Positions 29,999 to 42,225 of a stretch of DNA of 64,000 bases are shown here, piece after piece (the first letter of the stretch is position 1; the number at the start of each line of letters is the position of its first letter). The stretch is from Heligmosomoides polygyrus polygyrus. Taxonomy: Eukaryota; Nematoda; Chromadorea; Rhabditida; Heligmosomidae. Both the position numbers and the translations under genes were made by a program. The DNA lies in contig OX377202.1 of the NCBI GenBank assembly GCA_947396885.1, positions 8,432,001-8,496,000 on the forward strand, in the 5' to 3' direction. The notes under the pieces are model-generated. The model ran no database searches and had not been told where the DNA came from. It saw only the letters and a list, made by a program, of their open reading frames with translations.

Positions 29999-30802
29999 CA
30001 GTTGATAACGATGCTGAGGTTTCAAGATGAGAGAACATGAAAACAGATAGAATTGTTGACAGCAAAACGCGCCATGCATCCTTTTCGAACACGTGAGAGT
30101 CTGAGGTGGCCAGCGGACCCAAAGAACCATTTCTCATACAACGAGCAGCCTTCATTCCATGCGCCGCATGCAACAGCGCGCGGGAGACGGTCACACGGTT
30201 TTCTCGAGGAGGAATGCAAATGACGCAAAGATGCCAGAATCACCCCAGCGTTGCGGAGAATAAAGCAGCCCGTTCAAGGCGGCAGATCATTTCGTGAACG
30301 GGAGACGATGCCGGACAGCGGATTCGTGTGAGAGAGAACAAATGAAGGCTTCGATCGATCAGAGACGAGGATGAGTCGTTCGGCAAAACATTAAATAAAT
30401 GACGACAGAGCATCACGCGAACGCCAGTATCTCAGCAATTTATTGAGCTATTGCTACGGACCCTGGGAAGAGTGCAAGGATAGGTTCGTTTGGTTGCTGA
30501 TGACTCGCGCTGAGTGTAAGACAGGGAACGTCCTTGACGGAGGTTGTGCCCAGCGCCGCTGATGTGTCCTCCGTACAACGGAGGGTCTTATTTTCTTGAC
30601 AGTGAGCTTCTTCGAACTCTGATTCTGAGGTCTTTAAAGCTTTCCCCGTCATTATCACTAAAAAAAAAATGGCTTTTTAGTGAGAACGACGGAAAAAATC
30701 ATTGGAGCTGTTTTTACTCTCGAAGAAAAACTAAATTAAAAAAACAAAAATATGCAAAAATAGGGCCTAAAGGAAACACTATCTAAGAAAAGCGGAACCT
30801 AC

Positions 30803-30842
30803 CGGGTAGGAGCGGCACTTCTTTGCCGACGTTGCGGTCCAT
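30803..30842 (-). CDS. Candidate first coding exon of the anoctamin gene
   Basis: ATG GAC CGC AAC .. runs 13 codons (MDRNVGKEVPLLP) plus one base to a GTAGGT donor. The leftover G fits the two-base start of exon 24133-24248 (G|TG). It would require a 6.5-kb intron. Support is only phase, donor and start codon. Confidence 0.3.
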
Positions 30843-31458
30843 TCTGCGGCCTCGAAGAGAGATGTCCTTGATAAGTCTATTGCGCCACTCTGAAACCACA
30901 CAACGCTGGAGAGTCTGGCGCAAATGGAATTATGTCGAATTTCGCAAAAACCAGGCTACAAACGAGTTTGAAGAACGCACATCTGCGAAAACACGAAGAC
31001 CTCCCGGACACTTTACTGCATCACCTGCTGCTATCGATTGACTGGCGGAATCGGTAGTGCAGAGCGAGTCTTCGAGGACACGAATTCGTCAGATTTCGCT
31101 GGCCGGACGGCTGAGCTAACAACGAGACATGGTCCTGGAATACGAAATGAATTAGAATGGCATGAACTGGCATAATGCTCTGGCAAACACGTCGTCTAAG
31201 AGGACGATGAGCGTCACAATGGAAACTTAGGTTCCAGAAAAAAGAACAATCGCCTACGAGTCAAGGGAAAACATATCTGACCTTAAACACTACATAACTC
31301 ATTAATAAAGTTGAAGTTTGACGATCGCGGCTATTTGCAGCGGGGGTCCGTTGGTCTTTTGCTGTATGCGCCCTCCTAGCTTAGAGATCGCGCGTCGGCG
31401 TTGACGTTGCCACGTTCGATCGATGTCTTGTGCGCTCGCGGTGGCAGTCCCGACGAGC

Positions 31459-31532
31459 AGATCGTGGCGCAGTGGGCAGCGCGTCGATTAACGCGAGAGA
31501 GGTCGGTGGTTCGGTTATCACCTTGTGGCAGT
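31459..31532 (+). repeat. tRNA-like module inside the MULE-like element
   Basis: GTGGCGCAGTGGGCAGCGCG (box A) and GGTGGTTCGGTTATCACC (box B) at tRNA spacing. The stems do not pair well enough for a functional tRNA. Confidence 0.5.
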
Positions 31533-31634
31533 GATTACATCTCAGCTGACTGCTTGGGATTTAGGGGGTTCTAACCTGTGCAACTTTTTGTGCAATTTTT
31601 GCGCATTTTTCCAGCCATATGTATTTCGCCGCTC

Positions 31635-32085
31635 GAACAGCGCAGAACCCAGCTGCGGATTCTCCCTGAGCGAGGAATGCAGTTTCCACACAAGTAGCTT
31701 GGATGGCACCCACCCTGGAGTCCCTTCCCTAGCCTGCTGTGCGCTCGAAGAGCGCAGAACTTAGCCGCGGACTCCTCCTGAGGCGAGGAATGCAGTTTCC
31801 ACACAAATAGCTTGGATGGCACCCACCCAGGGGTCCCTTCCCTAGCCTGTTCTGCGCTCGAAGAGCGCAGAACTCAGCCGCGGAATCCCCCTGAGCGAGG
31901 AATGCAGTTTCCACACAAGTAGCTTGGATGGCACCCACCCTGGGGTCCCTTCCCTAGCCTGTTCTGCGCTCGAAGAGCGCAGAACTTAGCCGCGGACTCC
32001 TCCTGAGGCGAGGAATGCAGTTTCCACACAAATAGCTTGGATGGCACCCACCCAGGGGTCCCTTCCCTAGCCCGGTTCTGCTCTA
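31635..32085. repeat. Minisatellite, about 113-bp units, four copies
   Basis: Each unit contains GAGCGCAGAAC, GAGGAATGCAGTTTCCACAC and TAGCTTGGATGGCACCCACC. Units 1/3 and 2/4 resemble each other most, so duplication proceeded in pairs (about 226 bp). Confidence 0.85.
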
Positions 32086-32221
32086 GCTCAGTTCACCACC
32101 GTGGAACACAGCTGCGGACTCACGCGTAGCCAGCCCCGTTGCTGGCAGTGCGCGCTCCAGCCACCATGGCGCGCTCCAATCAAACGGACCCCCGCTGCAA
32201 ATAGCCGCGATCAAGTTTGAC

Positions 32222-33545
32222 CTACAAAATTTAAAATCGCGACCGGATTGTGGTTGGTGTAACTGCAGAAAGAAGAGCGTTACAGTAATCATTATTGTTG
32301 TCGCCAGCTCTGCGGCGGGGTCCAACACTGTTCAAGGACCGGACGTGTGGTCGTACCAGTTACTACTAAGTTAACTACAAAATAGGGCACAAATAGGGTC
32401 GGGGGGTCACCTTGTAGACAGCTCCACACAATGGTTTGTGTTGCGCGAAATCGGATTTTTTGAAGCACTGAAGTCAGATTCATCAACGATTTACAGCAAT
32501 TTAACGGTGAAGATGCTGCCGGCATTTCTGGGGTCGGATTCATCAACGAATTACATAACTTTAACAGAAAATTCACAGCGGAAAACTCAGATAGCTTGTC
32601 GCTCACCATATCGCTTGATAAGCCGCGCTATGAGGGATTTCGAACCGACAACCACTGTTTAGGGGTTCCCCCCCCCCCTCCCTGACCCGACCCTATTTGC
32701 GCCCATAGTAGTTTTCTGTAGAAGTAAACAGAACCACTTTTGTGAACATCATCGAAGAAATCACCTTTGCCAATATTCAAAAAGCCAACTTTTGCTGTAA
32801 TATTTTGTGCAGAACTGATTTTGTATCACTTTTGATTCAATAAATCTTTCACGTTCTAGTGCGACATTGTTTCGGAGGGTCGCAACGTGTCTTGAGTTTG
32901 GAAGAGAATTGCCTCGCAATTTTTTAAAAAGTAGAAAATACCTAGAACAAGAGGCGATCTAGTCATGATTTCTACATAATTTGATAACTGGTATGGTGCG
33001 CATTCACCTTCAAGAGTTCTACCCGATCCCTTCTTCTAACACAAGAAGTGGCCAATGGAAAATCCCAATTCTCAGATCAAAGATCAACATAGGATCCTCA
33101 TTTTTCACCTATCGAGCAGGGTTTGATTTTCTGAAGCCTTCCAAAAATAGCCAACAAAACCCTCTAATGCAATTCAAAAAACAAGCTGACAGGTACGCCC
33201 AGACAATTTTTATAGTTTTATACTGTTTTAAAATTTTTCGTTGTTGCTAGGAATCGCATGTTGACTCTTTTGTTGTGTGCTCAAATTGAATTTGATCTAA
33301 TTTTGCTCCTTATTTGTAGTCGCGAGGCTGTGTATGTCTAAAATAAATAAATAGATAAGTAAGATAATCATTGTAACTCTTAATAAATCGTTTTTAATTG
33401 TTCTTATCAGGCTTCGGCAACGTGGAGCGACTCTCAATTGAAGGCTGTTCTCATCGGATATATGAGGTTTTTATTTTTTACTTTTTATTCAATGCGTAGA
33501 CCAGGGTCTAGCGTGTGAAAATGTATAAACAAATTAATACATTAA
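32222..33545. other. Intergenic DNA with LINE 3' tail
   Basis: No gene seen. 32340-32700 contains two imperfect GGGTCGG..ACTACTA pieces and a C-run (32669-32678). 33190-33360 resembles a LINE 3' end (..GTATGTCTAAAATAAATAAATAG). Confidence 0.4.
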
Positions 33546-33591
33546 CTTGAACACACGGTCACGACAACATATAGTTTTTAATGCTGTCTGT

Positions 33592-34712
33592 CTAGCTGTC
33601 GTCCCGTTGATCATCGACTTGCTCGAGCGGGCGCCAGCAGCGTCTCCATTCGTCCCTGTCGCGTGCCAGAGTGGTCCAATGGACCCTCCTCGCTCGAGGG
33701 ACACGAAGGGCGTCATATCGGTCGTTCAGGGCTTTCACGAAGAAATCCGACCAACGCGTTGGTGGGCGTCCTGGTGTTCTTTTGACATCTCGCGGAATCC
33801 AATCTGTGACGGCTCTCGTCCAGCGGGTGTCTGCGAATCGCATTACGTGGCCGCCCCACCTAATTTTCAACGACTTGGCCCATGCGACAGCGTCTCTGAT
33901 CTTCGAACGTCGGCGAAGCTCGGAACTCCGGAGGCCTTCTCTCACTTGCGTGAGTCGTGTCACTCCGAGCATCGTCCTCTCGATTCCACGCTGCGCGACG
34001 CTGATCGCGTGTTCATCCTGCTTTCGTATGGCCCAGGTCTCTGAGGCGTATGTTAGGGCAGGAAGAACGGTAGAGTCGAATAGGTGGGCACGGAGTCGGA
34101 CGTTCTTCGTCTTCTTCGCGACTTCTTCGACGCTCTTGAAAGCTCCCCAAGCCGCTCGTTTCCTCCTGTTCATCTCTGGTGCTAGGTCGTTAGCCATGTT
34201 GACTTCGCGACCCAGATACACATAGCTGGAGCATTCGGAGATGCTCGTTCCGTTGAGTGAGAATGGGGCATCAGAAACCAATCCGTTCCTCATGAACATC
34301 GTCTTCGTAAGATTCAGCTGCAGTCCAACGTTCCCACATACACGATCGAAGATGGTCAGCATTCGCTCCGCCTGGCTGATGCTCGGTGTTATGAGCAGGA
34401 TGTCGTCAGCGAAGCGAAGATGGTGCGGTTGCCGGCCGTCGACCTTCACTCCCATGTCTTCCCATTCTAGTTCGCGCATGACGTTTTCGAGGGTGGCGCT
34501 GAAGAGCTTCGGGGATATGGTATCCCCTTGTCGAACCCCTCTCTTCACGTCAATGACGACGTCGTTGTAGAATGGTGAGATCTTGGTCGTGAATCCACTG
34601 TACAGCTCTCGAAGGACTCTGATGTACTGAGTAGGAACGCCCTGGGTGAGCAGGGCTTCCATGACCGCTTCAGTCTCGACGGAGTCGAATGCCTTCTTCA
34701 GGTCGATGATGG
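33592..34712 (-). pseudogene. RTE LINE, inverted 5'-truncated copy
   Basis: The minus-strand open frame contains [40 protein letters not shown] and LRFADDILLI (reverse transcriptase motifs A, B and C) through to the C-terminal end [19 protein letters not shown]. It is nearly identical to residues from about 660 onward of the intact copy, which starts on the other strand less than 400 bases away. The endonuclease and first RT blocks are missing. Confidence 0.9.
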
Positions 34713-34759
34713 TAGTTTTTAATATTCTCAAAAAATATCCACGGATCTCCCTCGATCCA

Positions 34760-37700
34760 CGGATCTCCCTCGATAGAGAGCCTTCGGGCTCTCTTGTTAA
34801 GAGGGATCTCGGGCCGCTTGTCGCAGGGCCACGTGGCGCGTCCCCGGGTGGTGGATAGGGGAATTAAACGCGAACCAAATGCGACCGTGTACTGCCCAGA
34901 GACGCAGGTGGGATGCAGGGGATGGACTCCTTGCTCCTGCTGTGTCGGGTCGACGCGTTCCTTGTGCGTGGGAGCGGCATGTTCGTGCACAGTGTGCGTG
35001 GATGTGTCCGTGACTGTGCGGATTGTAACTGTGTCGGCTCGGCCAAAAGCTTGCACTCGGTAGACTGGGAGTACATGTAATGCGATTCGAGGCCGCCTTA
35101 AGTCTCGCCCCGTCCCTTCGGGCAGTCTGGCTGGCTGCCCGGAGTACCCCGCCCGCACGACAGAGCCTGACTAGCTACCCGTGTTGTATTCCAGTCAAAC
35201 ACAGCAGCACTAAAGGGCCTCATTCCCCTGACCCCGAAAGAGCCCCCATTTCTGCAGCGATGGGAAGGACGAGTACGGAGAGGCTGCTAAAATCTCAGGG
35301 CCTAACCAGGCTGCGCAAACTGAGAAGGACTAGGATGACGATCTGTACTTACAACGCCCGCACGCTTGCGTCCGAAGCATCCGTCGAGGACCTGATGATG
35401 CAAGCCAGGAAGATCAAGTACGACGTCATCGGACTGACCGAGACGAGAAGACACCACCCCCTACACGCCGCCTACGACTCCGGAGAAGAACTGTTCCTCG
35501 GAACATGCGACAGCAGGGGAGTAGGCGGCGTTGGTGTCCTCGTCAACACGCACTTGGCCATGAACATCGATTCGTACGAGTCTCTGACTAGCCGAATCGG
35601 ACGTCTGCGACTGAAGCGATGTGGCTCCGTGCCAGCCTTGACTCTGTTCGTCGCGTATGCCCCAACATCCGACTACGACGACGAAGACGTCGAGGCCTTC
35701 TACGTGGAGCTGGAGAAGTTCTATAAGGAAGATCACACCTTCTACAAGGTGATCGTCGGCGACTTCAACGCCAAGATCGGGCCACGAAGGTCGCCGGAAG
35801 AACTTCACATCGGAACCCACGGTTTGGAGTGGAACGAGCAAGGTGAAAGGCTGTCTGAGTTTATCATGTCGACCAAGACCATCCATGGAAACTCGCAGTT
35901 CCAGAAGCCTCCCTCCCTACGATGGACCTGGGAATCCCCCGGTGGCCAGTTCCACAACGAGATCGACCACATCATCTTCAATCGCAAGTATTGCCTGACC
36001 GATGTCTCCGTTGTCCCCAAGTTCTACACGGGATCGGACCACCGCCTCCTTCGCGCGAGGTTCCGCTTTTCGCGTCAAGGAGAGAAGGCCGCGAAGTTCA
36101 AGAAGAGGAATCCCAGAACGACCATCAACTGGGACCTCTACACCTCTCTTGTCGGCCTTTGGGAAGATGCCGTCATGGACAACGTCGACGAGGAATACGA
36201 TCGCTTCGTGCACCATCTCCACGATAGTGCTAAGGGAGCCGAGAGCTTGAAGACCACCAAGAGACGCCTGTCTCCGGAAACTCTCGAGCTGATACGCCAG
36301 CGTGGAGCAGCACGAGCGTCAGGCAACTACCAACTGACGTCCGAGCTTGCAAAGCTATGCAGAGCGGCGATAAAGGAAGATCTCAAGGAGAGAAGGGCGG
36401 AAGTGTTGGCTGAAGCAGCAGAGGCAGGGCTGAGCATTCGCAATGCCCGCCGGAACTTCGCCAACTTCAAGACCAAGATGACCGCTCTCCGACGTCCTGA
36501 CGGAACCATCACCTCTTCCAGAAGGACCATGGAGAAAGTCATCCACGACTTCTACTCCGATCTCTTCGATAGCCACGTCCACCTGCTCCCATGCCATCTT
36601 CCGCAGGATGGATACGTCGTTCCCTCTGTTCTCCCTTCCGAGATCCGACACGCCATCTCGTCGGTGAAGAAACGTACAGCACCCGGTTCTGACAGGATCA
36701 GAGCTGAACACCTGAAGAACCTCCCGCCAGCGCTCATCAACACCCTGGCGCGGCTCTTCACACGCTACCTGTCCGAATGCAAGGTTCCATCTCAGTGGAA
36801 GACCAGCAAGACCGTTTTGCTGTACAAGAAGGGAGACGTGCACGACATTGGCAACTATCGCCCGATCTGCCTGTTGTCCGTAGTCTACAAGCTGTTCACT
36901 CGAGTCATCCTGAATAGGATTAGTAGAACGCTGGACGAAGGACAGCCATGCGAACAAGCAGGATTTCGGAGAGGATTCAGCACGATCGACCACATACACA
37001 CCATTACGAAGCTCATCGAAGTGTCGCGAGAGTACAAGCTGCCGCTGTGCCTTACGTTCATTGACCTGAAGAAGGCATTCGACTCCGTCGAGACTGAAGC
37101 GGTCATGGAAGCCCTGCTCACCCAGGGCGTTCCTACTCAGTACATCAGAGTTCTTCGAGAGTTGTACAGTGGATTCACGACCAAGATCTCACCATTCTAC
37201 AACGACGTCGTCATTGACGTGAAGAGAGGGGTTCGACAAGGGGATACCATATCCCCGAAGCTCTTCAGCGCCACCCTCGAAAACGTCATGCGCGAACTAG
37301 AATGGGAAGACATGGGAGTGAAGGTCGACGGCCGGCAACTGCACCATCTTCGCTTCGCTGACGACATCGTGCTCATAACCCCGAGCATCAGTCAGGCGGA
37401 ACGAATGCTGGCCGACTTCGATCGTGTATGTGGAAGCGTTGGACTGCAGCTGAATCTTACGAAGACGATGTTCATGAAGAACGGATGGGTTTCTGATGCC
37501 CCATTCTCGCTCAACGGAACGAACATCTCCGAATGCTCCAGCTATGTGTATCTGGGTCGCGAAGTCAACATGACCAACGACCTAGCACCAGAGCTGAGCA
37601 GAAGGAAACGAGCGGCTTGGGGAGCTTTCAAGAGCGTCGAAGAAGTCGTGAAGAAAACGAAGAACGTCCGACTCCGTGCCCACCTATTCGACTCCACTGT

Positions 37701-38344
37701 TCTTCCTGCCCTAACATACGCCTCAGAGACCTGGGCTATACGAAAGCAGGATGAACACGCGATCAGCGTCGCGCAGCGTGGAATCGAGAGGACGATGCTC
37801 GGAGTGACACGACTCACGCAAGTGAGAGAAGGCCTCCGGAGTTCCGAGCTTCGCCGACGTTCGAAGATCAGAGACGCTGTCGCATGGGCCAAGTCGTCGA
37901 AAATTAGGTGGGCCGGCCACGTAATGCGATTCGCAGACACCCGCTGGACGAGAGCCGTCACAGATTGGATTCCGCGGGATGTCAAAAGAACACCAGGACG
38001 CCCACCAACGCGTTGGTCGGACTTCTTCGTGAAAGCCCTGAACGACCGATATGACGCTCTTCGTGTCCCTCGAGCGAGGAGGATCCATTGGACCACTCTG
38101 GCACGCGACAGGGACGAATGGAGACGCTGCTGGCGCCCGCTCGAGCAAGTCGATGATCAATGGGACGACAGGTGACAGGTGATTTCATTAGCTAAGTTTA
38201 AGAGGCTCGTCGACAGGTATCTCCTAGAGTAACTAAGGACTTACTGCGCGTTGTATTGTGGTGTCATGTTTTTTGTCGAGTGTTTTGTGTTTTCACTGCG
38301 TGTAATTGTAATTATTTGCACGTCTAAATAAATAAATAAATAAA
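34760..38344 (+). mobile_element. RTE-type LINE, apparently full length
   Basis: One long ORF (35080-38175) is preceded by about 300 GC-rich bases and followed by a short 3' region ending in AAATAAATAAATAAATAAA. A short tandem-repeat end in place of poly(A) is typical of RTE elements. The 5' boundary is approximate; target duplications were not found. The 3' GTCTAAATAAATAAAT end resembles the ends of other repeats here. Confidence 0.9.
35080..38175 (+). CDS. RTE-type endonuclease-reverse transcriptase, intact 1,031 codons
   Basis: It copies its own RNA into nicked chromosomal DNA. An apurinic-like endonuclease occupies residues of about 85-330, with [14 protein letters not shown] (catalytic Glu), GDFNAKIG and TGSDHRLL. 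The reverse transcriptase (about 510-800) has [48 protein letters not shown] and the catalytic FADDIVLI near residue 759. A C-terminal domain has [18 protein letters not shown] and [18 protein letters not shown]. Length and order match RTE proteins (about 1,000 residues). The first ATG is used, but the methionine before GRTSTERLL (about residue 61) or before TICTYNA is equally possible. No stop or frameshift, so potentially active. Confidence 0.93.
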   Translation: MRFEAALSLAPSLRAVWLAARSTPPARQSLTSYPCCIPVKHSSTKGPHSPDPERAPISAAMGRTSTERLLKSQGLTRLRKLRRTRMTICTYNARTLASEASVEDLMMQARKIKYDVIGLTETRRHHPLHAAYDSGEELFLGTCDSRGVGGVGVLVNTHLAMNIDSYESLTSRIGRLRLKRCGSVPALTLFVAYAPTSDYDDEDVEAFYVELEKFYKEDHTFYKVIVGDFNAKIGPRRSPEELHIGTHGLEWNEQGERLSEFIMSTKTIHGNSQFQKPPSLRWTWESPGGQFHNEIDHIIFNRKYCLTDVSVVPKFYTGSDHRLLRARFRFSRQGEKAAKFKKRNPRTTINWDLYTSLVGLWEDAVMDNVDEEYDRFVHHLHDSAKGAESLKTTKRRLSPETLELIRQRGAARASGNYQLTSELAKLCRAAIKEDLKERRAEVLAEAAEAGLSIRNARRNFANFKTKMTALRRPDGTITSSRRTMEKVIHDFYSDLFDSHVHLLPCHLPQDGYVVPSVLPSEIRHAISSVKKRTAPGSDRIRAEHLKNLPPALINTLARLFTRYLSECKVPSQWKTSKTVLLYKKGDVHDIGNYRPICLLSVVYKLFTRVILNRISRTLDEGQPCEQAGFRRGFSTIDHIHTITKLIEVSREYKLPLCLTFIDLKKAFDSVETEAVMEALLTQGVPTQYIRVLRELYSGFTTKISPFYNDVVIDVKRGVRQGDTISPKLFSATLENVMRELEWEDMGVKVDGRQLHHLRFADDIVLITPSISQAERMLADFDRVCGSVGLQLNLTKTMFMKNGWVSDAPFSLNGTNISECSSYVYLGREVNMTNDLAPELSRRKRAAWGAFKSVEEVVKKTKNVRLRAHLFDSTVLPALTYASETWAIRKQDEHAISVAQRGIERTMLGVTRLTQVREGLRSSELRRRSKIRDAVAWAKSSKIRWAGHVMRFADTRWTRAVTDWIPRDVKRTPGRPPTRWSDFFVKALNDRYDALRVPRARRIHWTTLARDRDEWRRCWRPLEQVDDQWDDR

Positions 38345-38444
38345 AATGTAAATCAAAGCATTAGCGGAGTGAAACAAAATATCGTCCCCAACAAGACGTA
38401 TGACATAGTAGAACACTCCACAATTTTCACCTTGAGAGACAATT

Positions 38445-39120
38445 TCAGCAGTTTTGAACAGAGAGTTCCCTCAGGTCATCGTGCTTACCAAGCAAGAGCT
38501 TGAATTCCTTGAGTGCTCTATAGGTTAGAAAGTCGGACTTGACACGTGATTTATCAACCGATACCCCAAGTTTCAGTTTTCTTCCTACAGATCTTGTCAG
38601 TATCCCATCGAAGAAATCCGTTGGAATTATAGACAACTTTCCAGCAAGGATCTTGTACATCATTAGAATATCAACAATGTTTTTTCCGTTCTTCAGCGAA
38701 GGGAGCTCAAATAGCTCTGCTTGCTGCGGACCTCTTGGAATATTATTGTAATCCATTGAAAAACATCTCATCATGAGCTTCCTAGTGAAGCTATTTTGAA
38801 TGCTTCCAAGAAGGTTTACGTCTTTTTTCATTACTGGATTGAACATAGATTTCACCCGTTTCCACAATACGTCGTACATATGTCTTGAACTCGCATATGT
38901 AGACCTCTTGATCGGGGAGGTGAAACTTTGACACCCTGGAGAGGTTGTAGATCCGGTAGTTGGCACGTGTTGCCAAAAATCTACAGTGCTTAGAAAAACA
39001 CAGGTTGCTTGTTACAATAAAACATAAAATTCTAATTTCATCAGCCTTATTTTGAAATTGGCCATTGACTCTGTATCCCTGTGTCCGGGCACTGCATCTA
39101 GCTCCAACCATCAGGTAATG
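38445..39120 (-). pseudogene. CR1/Jockey-type LINE C-terminal fragment
   Basis: The minus-strand frame 38445-38966 includes NLLGSIQNSFTRKLMMRCF, ELFELPSLKNGKNIVDILMM and YKILAGKL, the post-RT end common to CR1-like and Jockey-like elements ('VQ..FT....L....R..D....YK'). Frame 38791-39111 holds the preceding part (RIYNLSRVSKFHL..FKTYVRRI) after a frameshift. The RT core is missing. Confidence 0.7.
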
Positions 39121-39546
39121 TGTCTTCTGAACTGCTAATCGTAGTTCCTATTGTTATGCCCCGCAAGTAATGAAACCAATAGGTGACTGGAAAGCCACTG
39201 AATCTCGTACACCAGCCCCCTTGAAGTTTCGAGACCATCTCTTTTCTTTTTTTCAAAGGATCAAGTCTAGCGAATTAAGTAAAATAAATTAAGGTTGAAG
39301 CATTAGATTGAGCTGTTGAGGCTTCCTTTTTGTATACAGTGAATTGTGATTTTCAATACATCTTGTACAGTGTCTTATTACTCGTTTTGGCGCACAATTT
39401 TGTGTAAATAAATAAATAAATAAGTTAATAAATAAATAAGCAAATAAATAAATAACTTCACGGCTGCACACTTGCGGGTGCGATATTGGATAAATGGACA
39501 GGAAATCGGTATCGTGTATTTTGGCTTGGAAAAATCGGGGTTATGC

Positions 39547-40010
39547 CATTTTTACCTTCACCGGACTGGACACTTTTCAAATCCAACTGAACAATTTTCA
39601 TATCAAATTGAAGACTTCAAATCTAATCGAACACGCTTCTGAGCAAGCTTGACGCGTTGGAAATTTAAATAAACGCTACCTTGCACAGTGGTTAAAAAAG
39701 TAATTCATTATTTTTCCTCAAAAATTAGAATTTTATAAAGTTTTAAACAATATGTTCACATATTCAAGCAGGTGAATTTGAAAAAAAAAATTCAATTGAA
39801 GTTATGCTTAACTCTCTTTAAACCTCTTAAAACAAAAAATTATGCTGACAATGTTGGAGAGTCTCTTGTTTAATCTTGAAAACGCCCGTTTCATTTCGAT
39901 ACCAGTTGACCATGGCAAATTGAGGTGAGATGCATATTGTTAGATGCAGCTTTGAAAGCTGGCTTAGTGTCCAGTTAGGTTTGAGAAGTGTCCAATTTGA
40001 TTTGGAATGT
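39547..40010. repeat. AT-rich GGACACTTTTCAAATC family copy
   Basis: It starts TGGACACTTTTCAAATCCAA and ends AGTGTCCAATTTGATTTGGA, its rough inverse. A shortened copy of the repeat at 47040-47922. Confidence 0.6.
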
Positions 40011-40122
40011 TTCGAGATTGTCATGAAAGTGGTATATACACCGTAATTCTAGTGTTTCTAGTTTCACTGCTAAATTCGCTTACGTTTTCCTAGATCCTAG
40101 ATTTTGTCTATTTCTAGATCAA

Positions 40123-40162
<40 letters not shown>

Positions 40163-40363
40163 ATTCTCCACTGGTAAGGAAGACGAGGGGTAGGATTCCA
40201 TTCAACGTAGACAGGTCAGAGGTGTCAGTCGGTAACAGTTTCAAGAATATTTTCGCCCAACCCTCGTGCTCTGAGCGTCTGTCCGCCTGAGGAGACTGTT
40301 TATACTGGCTGAATATTTGATCGTCGATGTCACTTCTCAATCAGAAAAGGCAAACAGTCACAG

Positions 40364-41330
40364 TTGAAGCAAATCGTTAAAGTAAAAACATTCACCCGCA
40401 CTGTTGATAAGAGGCTGCATACCTCCATAATCAATTGCCGCCAAGGCCGATATTTCAGTGCGTTTTTTCACAGTTCGAGGTCAACAGTTGACGGAATTTC
40501 GCTTCCGCTTCTCGTCCCGGCAGTCCGGAGATTAGAAGGCGGTGCCGGTGACTCGCGCTGTCCCTCCGAGAGGTGAGCAAACCGTCGCCAGCATTTGTCC
40601 GCAAACATTAAATCTATTGATCTGTGATAGGTTCGGTTCAATTTGCAATTCAGAGCAGCGCATCGACGTCATACAGCGCTATGGATGAAGCCTTCCTGTC
40701 TGGCTTAGCTTCGAATCGTTTGAAGCTCAGAGCTGGCCTTGGATATTTGTGGTCCGATTTTGTTATCCTCGTGGTTCTGCCCGTAAACTCGTCGCTAATC
40801 ATTCTCGTTGCGAAATTCGAGCTTCCTTGCCTTCATGTTGCTGTAGAAATATCCTCATCTGTACTTTACTATTGAGGAGAAGTGACGTATTCTAAGCGAA
40901 AAGCCTGTCTCCACATTAATTTCACCCCTCATAAATTTTATTTCGGAGAGCTCACGCTTCGCTGCTGTTTTCCTCTAAAAAAGCAGCATTTTGACAAATG
41001 TATACTTCTGTAGAAACAGGCGGTCGCTCGCAGTAATGCTGATAATCTTTCCTCCTCACCAATTTATCCGTTGGAGCCCGACATTTTGGTTGTTTTTGCG
41101 CCAGAGAGGGCTTGTTCAGGTCGACATGTGCTTGGATTCTCTCCACTTAACAGACTTCACTCCAAAGTACATACAGCTGCTTATCTGTTGGATGCAAGTT
41201 CATAGGGGCGATAGCAAACGGAAGTCCATGAGTCAAACGGACAGTTCAGATCATTCCACAAAGAACCCTTATGGCTATAGAGGAACTGTACCCTACTGCC
41301 TAGAAACTACCGTACATCATGTTTAAAAAA
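40364..41330 (+). other. Possible unidentified exons
   Basis: Open stretches end at plausible donors (PSER|GTGAGC at 40575) or begin after plausible acceptors (CAATTTGCAATTCAG near 40652, followed by SSASTSYSAMDEAFLSGLAS). A third open stretch ends near 41326. No family is recognised and phases were not proven. The region is less repetitive than its surroundings. Confidence 0.2.
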
Positions 41331-41388
41331 TTCGTGCATTTGGTGATCGTGAACTTACAAGGAGAGCCTCCAAAGAAGCGGTTGATCG

Positions 41389-41836
41389 TGAACTTACAAG
41401 GAGAGCCTCCAAAGTGGCGGTGAGCTTTTGTGATGGAATTCTTACAGGATGTAGGGGCCCCCTGTGGGGAATTCAAAACCGTAGTTAAAATTTTCGGGAC
41501 ACTCTTCTGTGGTCGAAAAAAGGCGTATGGAAGCGGAGTTCATAATGCCTGCTGCCACCCAGTCCAACGTGGTCGGTTGGCGCAGTGGTAGCGATGTCGC
41601 CTGTCGACCTCACCGAGTGGGTCTTATGGTTCGACTCCTGGTGTCGCCATAGTTTTTGCACACATCGACTCACTATTATTATGTGTTTGGGTGACCAGAG
41701 GAGTCAATTTGTACACGATTAATGCTATTAGTAAATAACGTAGCCCTGTTCTGCTTTCATTTGAGTTACCTCTAAATGGAGCGTATTTACAGTGTATCAT
41801 ATCAACAACGGTACAGTAAAGTAGGTTTGATAACGG

Positions 41837-41871
<35 letters not shown>

Positions 41872-42225
41872 AAAATAAATAAATGCTCAACAACTACTAA
41901 AAGCAATAATCGTGTACAAATTGACTCCTATGATAACGCAAGGACATAATAATGTGACGCGAAGTGTGTGCAAAAACTGTGGCGACACCGGGTTTCGAAC
42001 CATAAAATCTATTCGCTGCGCAGACAGGCGACATTGCTACCAGCTGCGCCAACTGATCACATTCGGCTGCACGACAGCAGGGCGTCATGAGCTTCGCGCT
42101 AACACGTCCACACACTTTTTTCGATCACAGAAGAGCATTCCGAAAAAAAAACTACGGCCTACATCCTGTAAAAATTGCATTGCAAAAGCTCACCGCCACT
42201 CTGGAGGCTCTCCTACTTAGTTACA
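41389..42225. mobile_element. Fold-back element with tRNA-like module in each arm
   Basis: Inverted arms of about 320 bp (41389-41725, 41908-42225) share GGAGAGCCTCC, GGCGGTGAGCTTTTG, TACAGGATGTAGG and GAGTCAATTTGTACACGAT. Each arm has a tRNA-like segment with box A TTGGCGCAG..GGTAGC and box B GGTTCGA..CC (plus 41572-41649, minus 41979-42058), pointing toward the centre. The 180-bp loop carries an (AAAT)n run. It could be two inverted SINEs or a single fold-back transposon. A 42-bp tandem duplication lies at the left edge (41346-41412). Confidence 0.75.

Larger units (their letters stand above)
31323..32212. mobile_element. MULE-like element with minisatellite core
   Basis: Perfect 30-bp inverted ends (GATCGCGGCTATTTGCAGCG..) are flanked by a perfect 9-bp duplication AAGTTTGAC (31314-31322, 32213-32221). 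Nine-bp duplications are typical of Mutator-like elements. The interior holds a tRNA-like module (31459-31532) and four tandem units of about 113 bp (31635-32085). No transposase is present, so it is non-autonomous. Confidence 0.88.

Noticed and set aside
33547..34570. Plus-strand open frames of 109-184 codons
   Set aside because: They are shadows of the minus-strand reverse transcriptase; the conserved motifs are on the other strand. The same applies to minus-strand frames within 35461-38188.
40128..41885. CRISPR-like or satellite array from (AAAT)n runs
   Set aside because: Simple microsatellite tails of retroelements (40128-40163, 41839-41885); no spacers.
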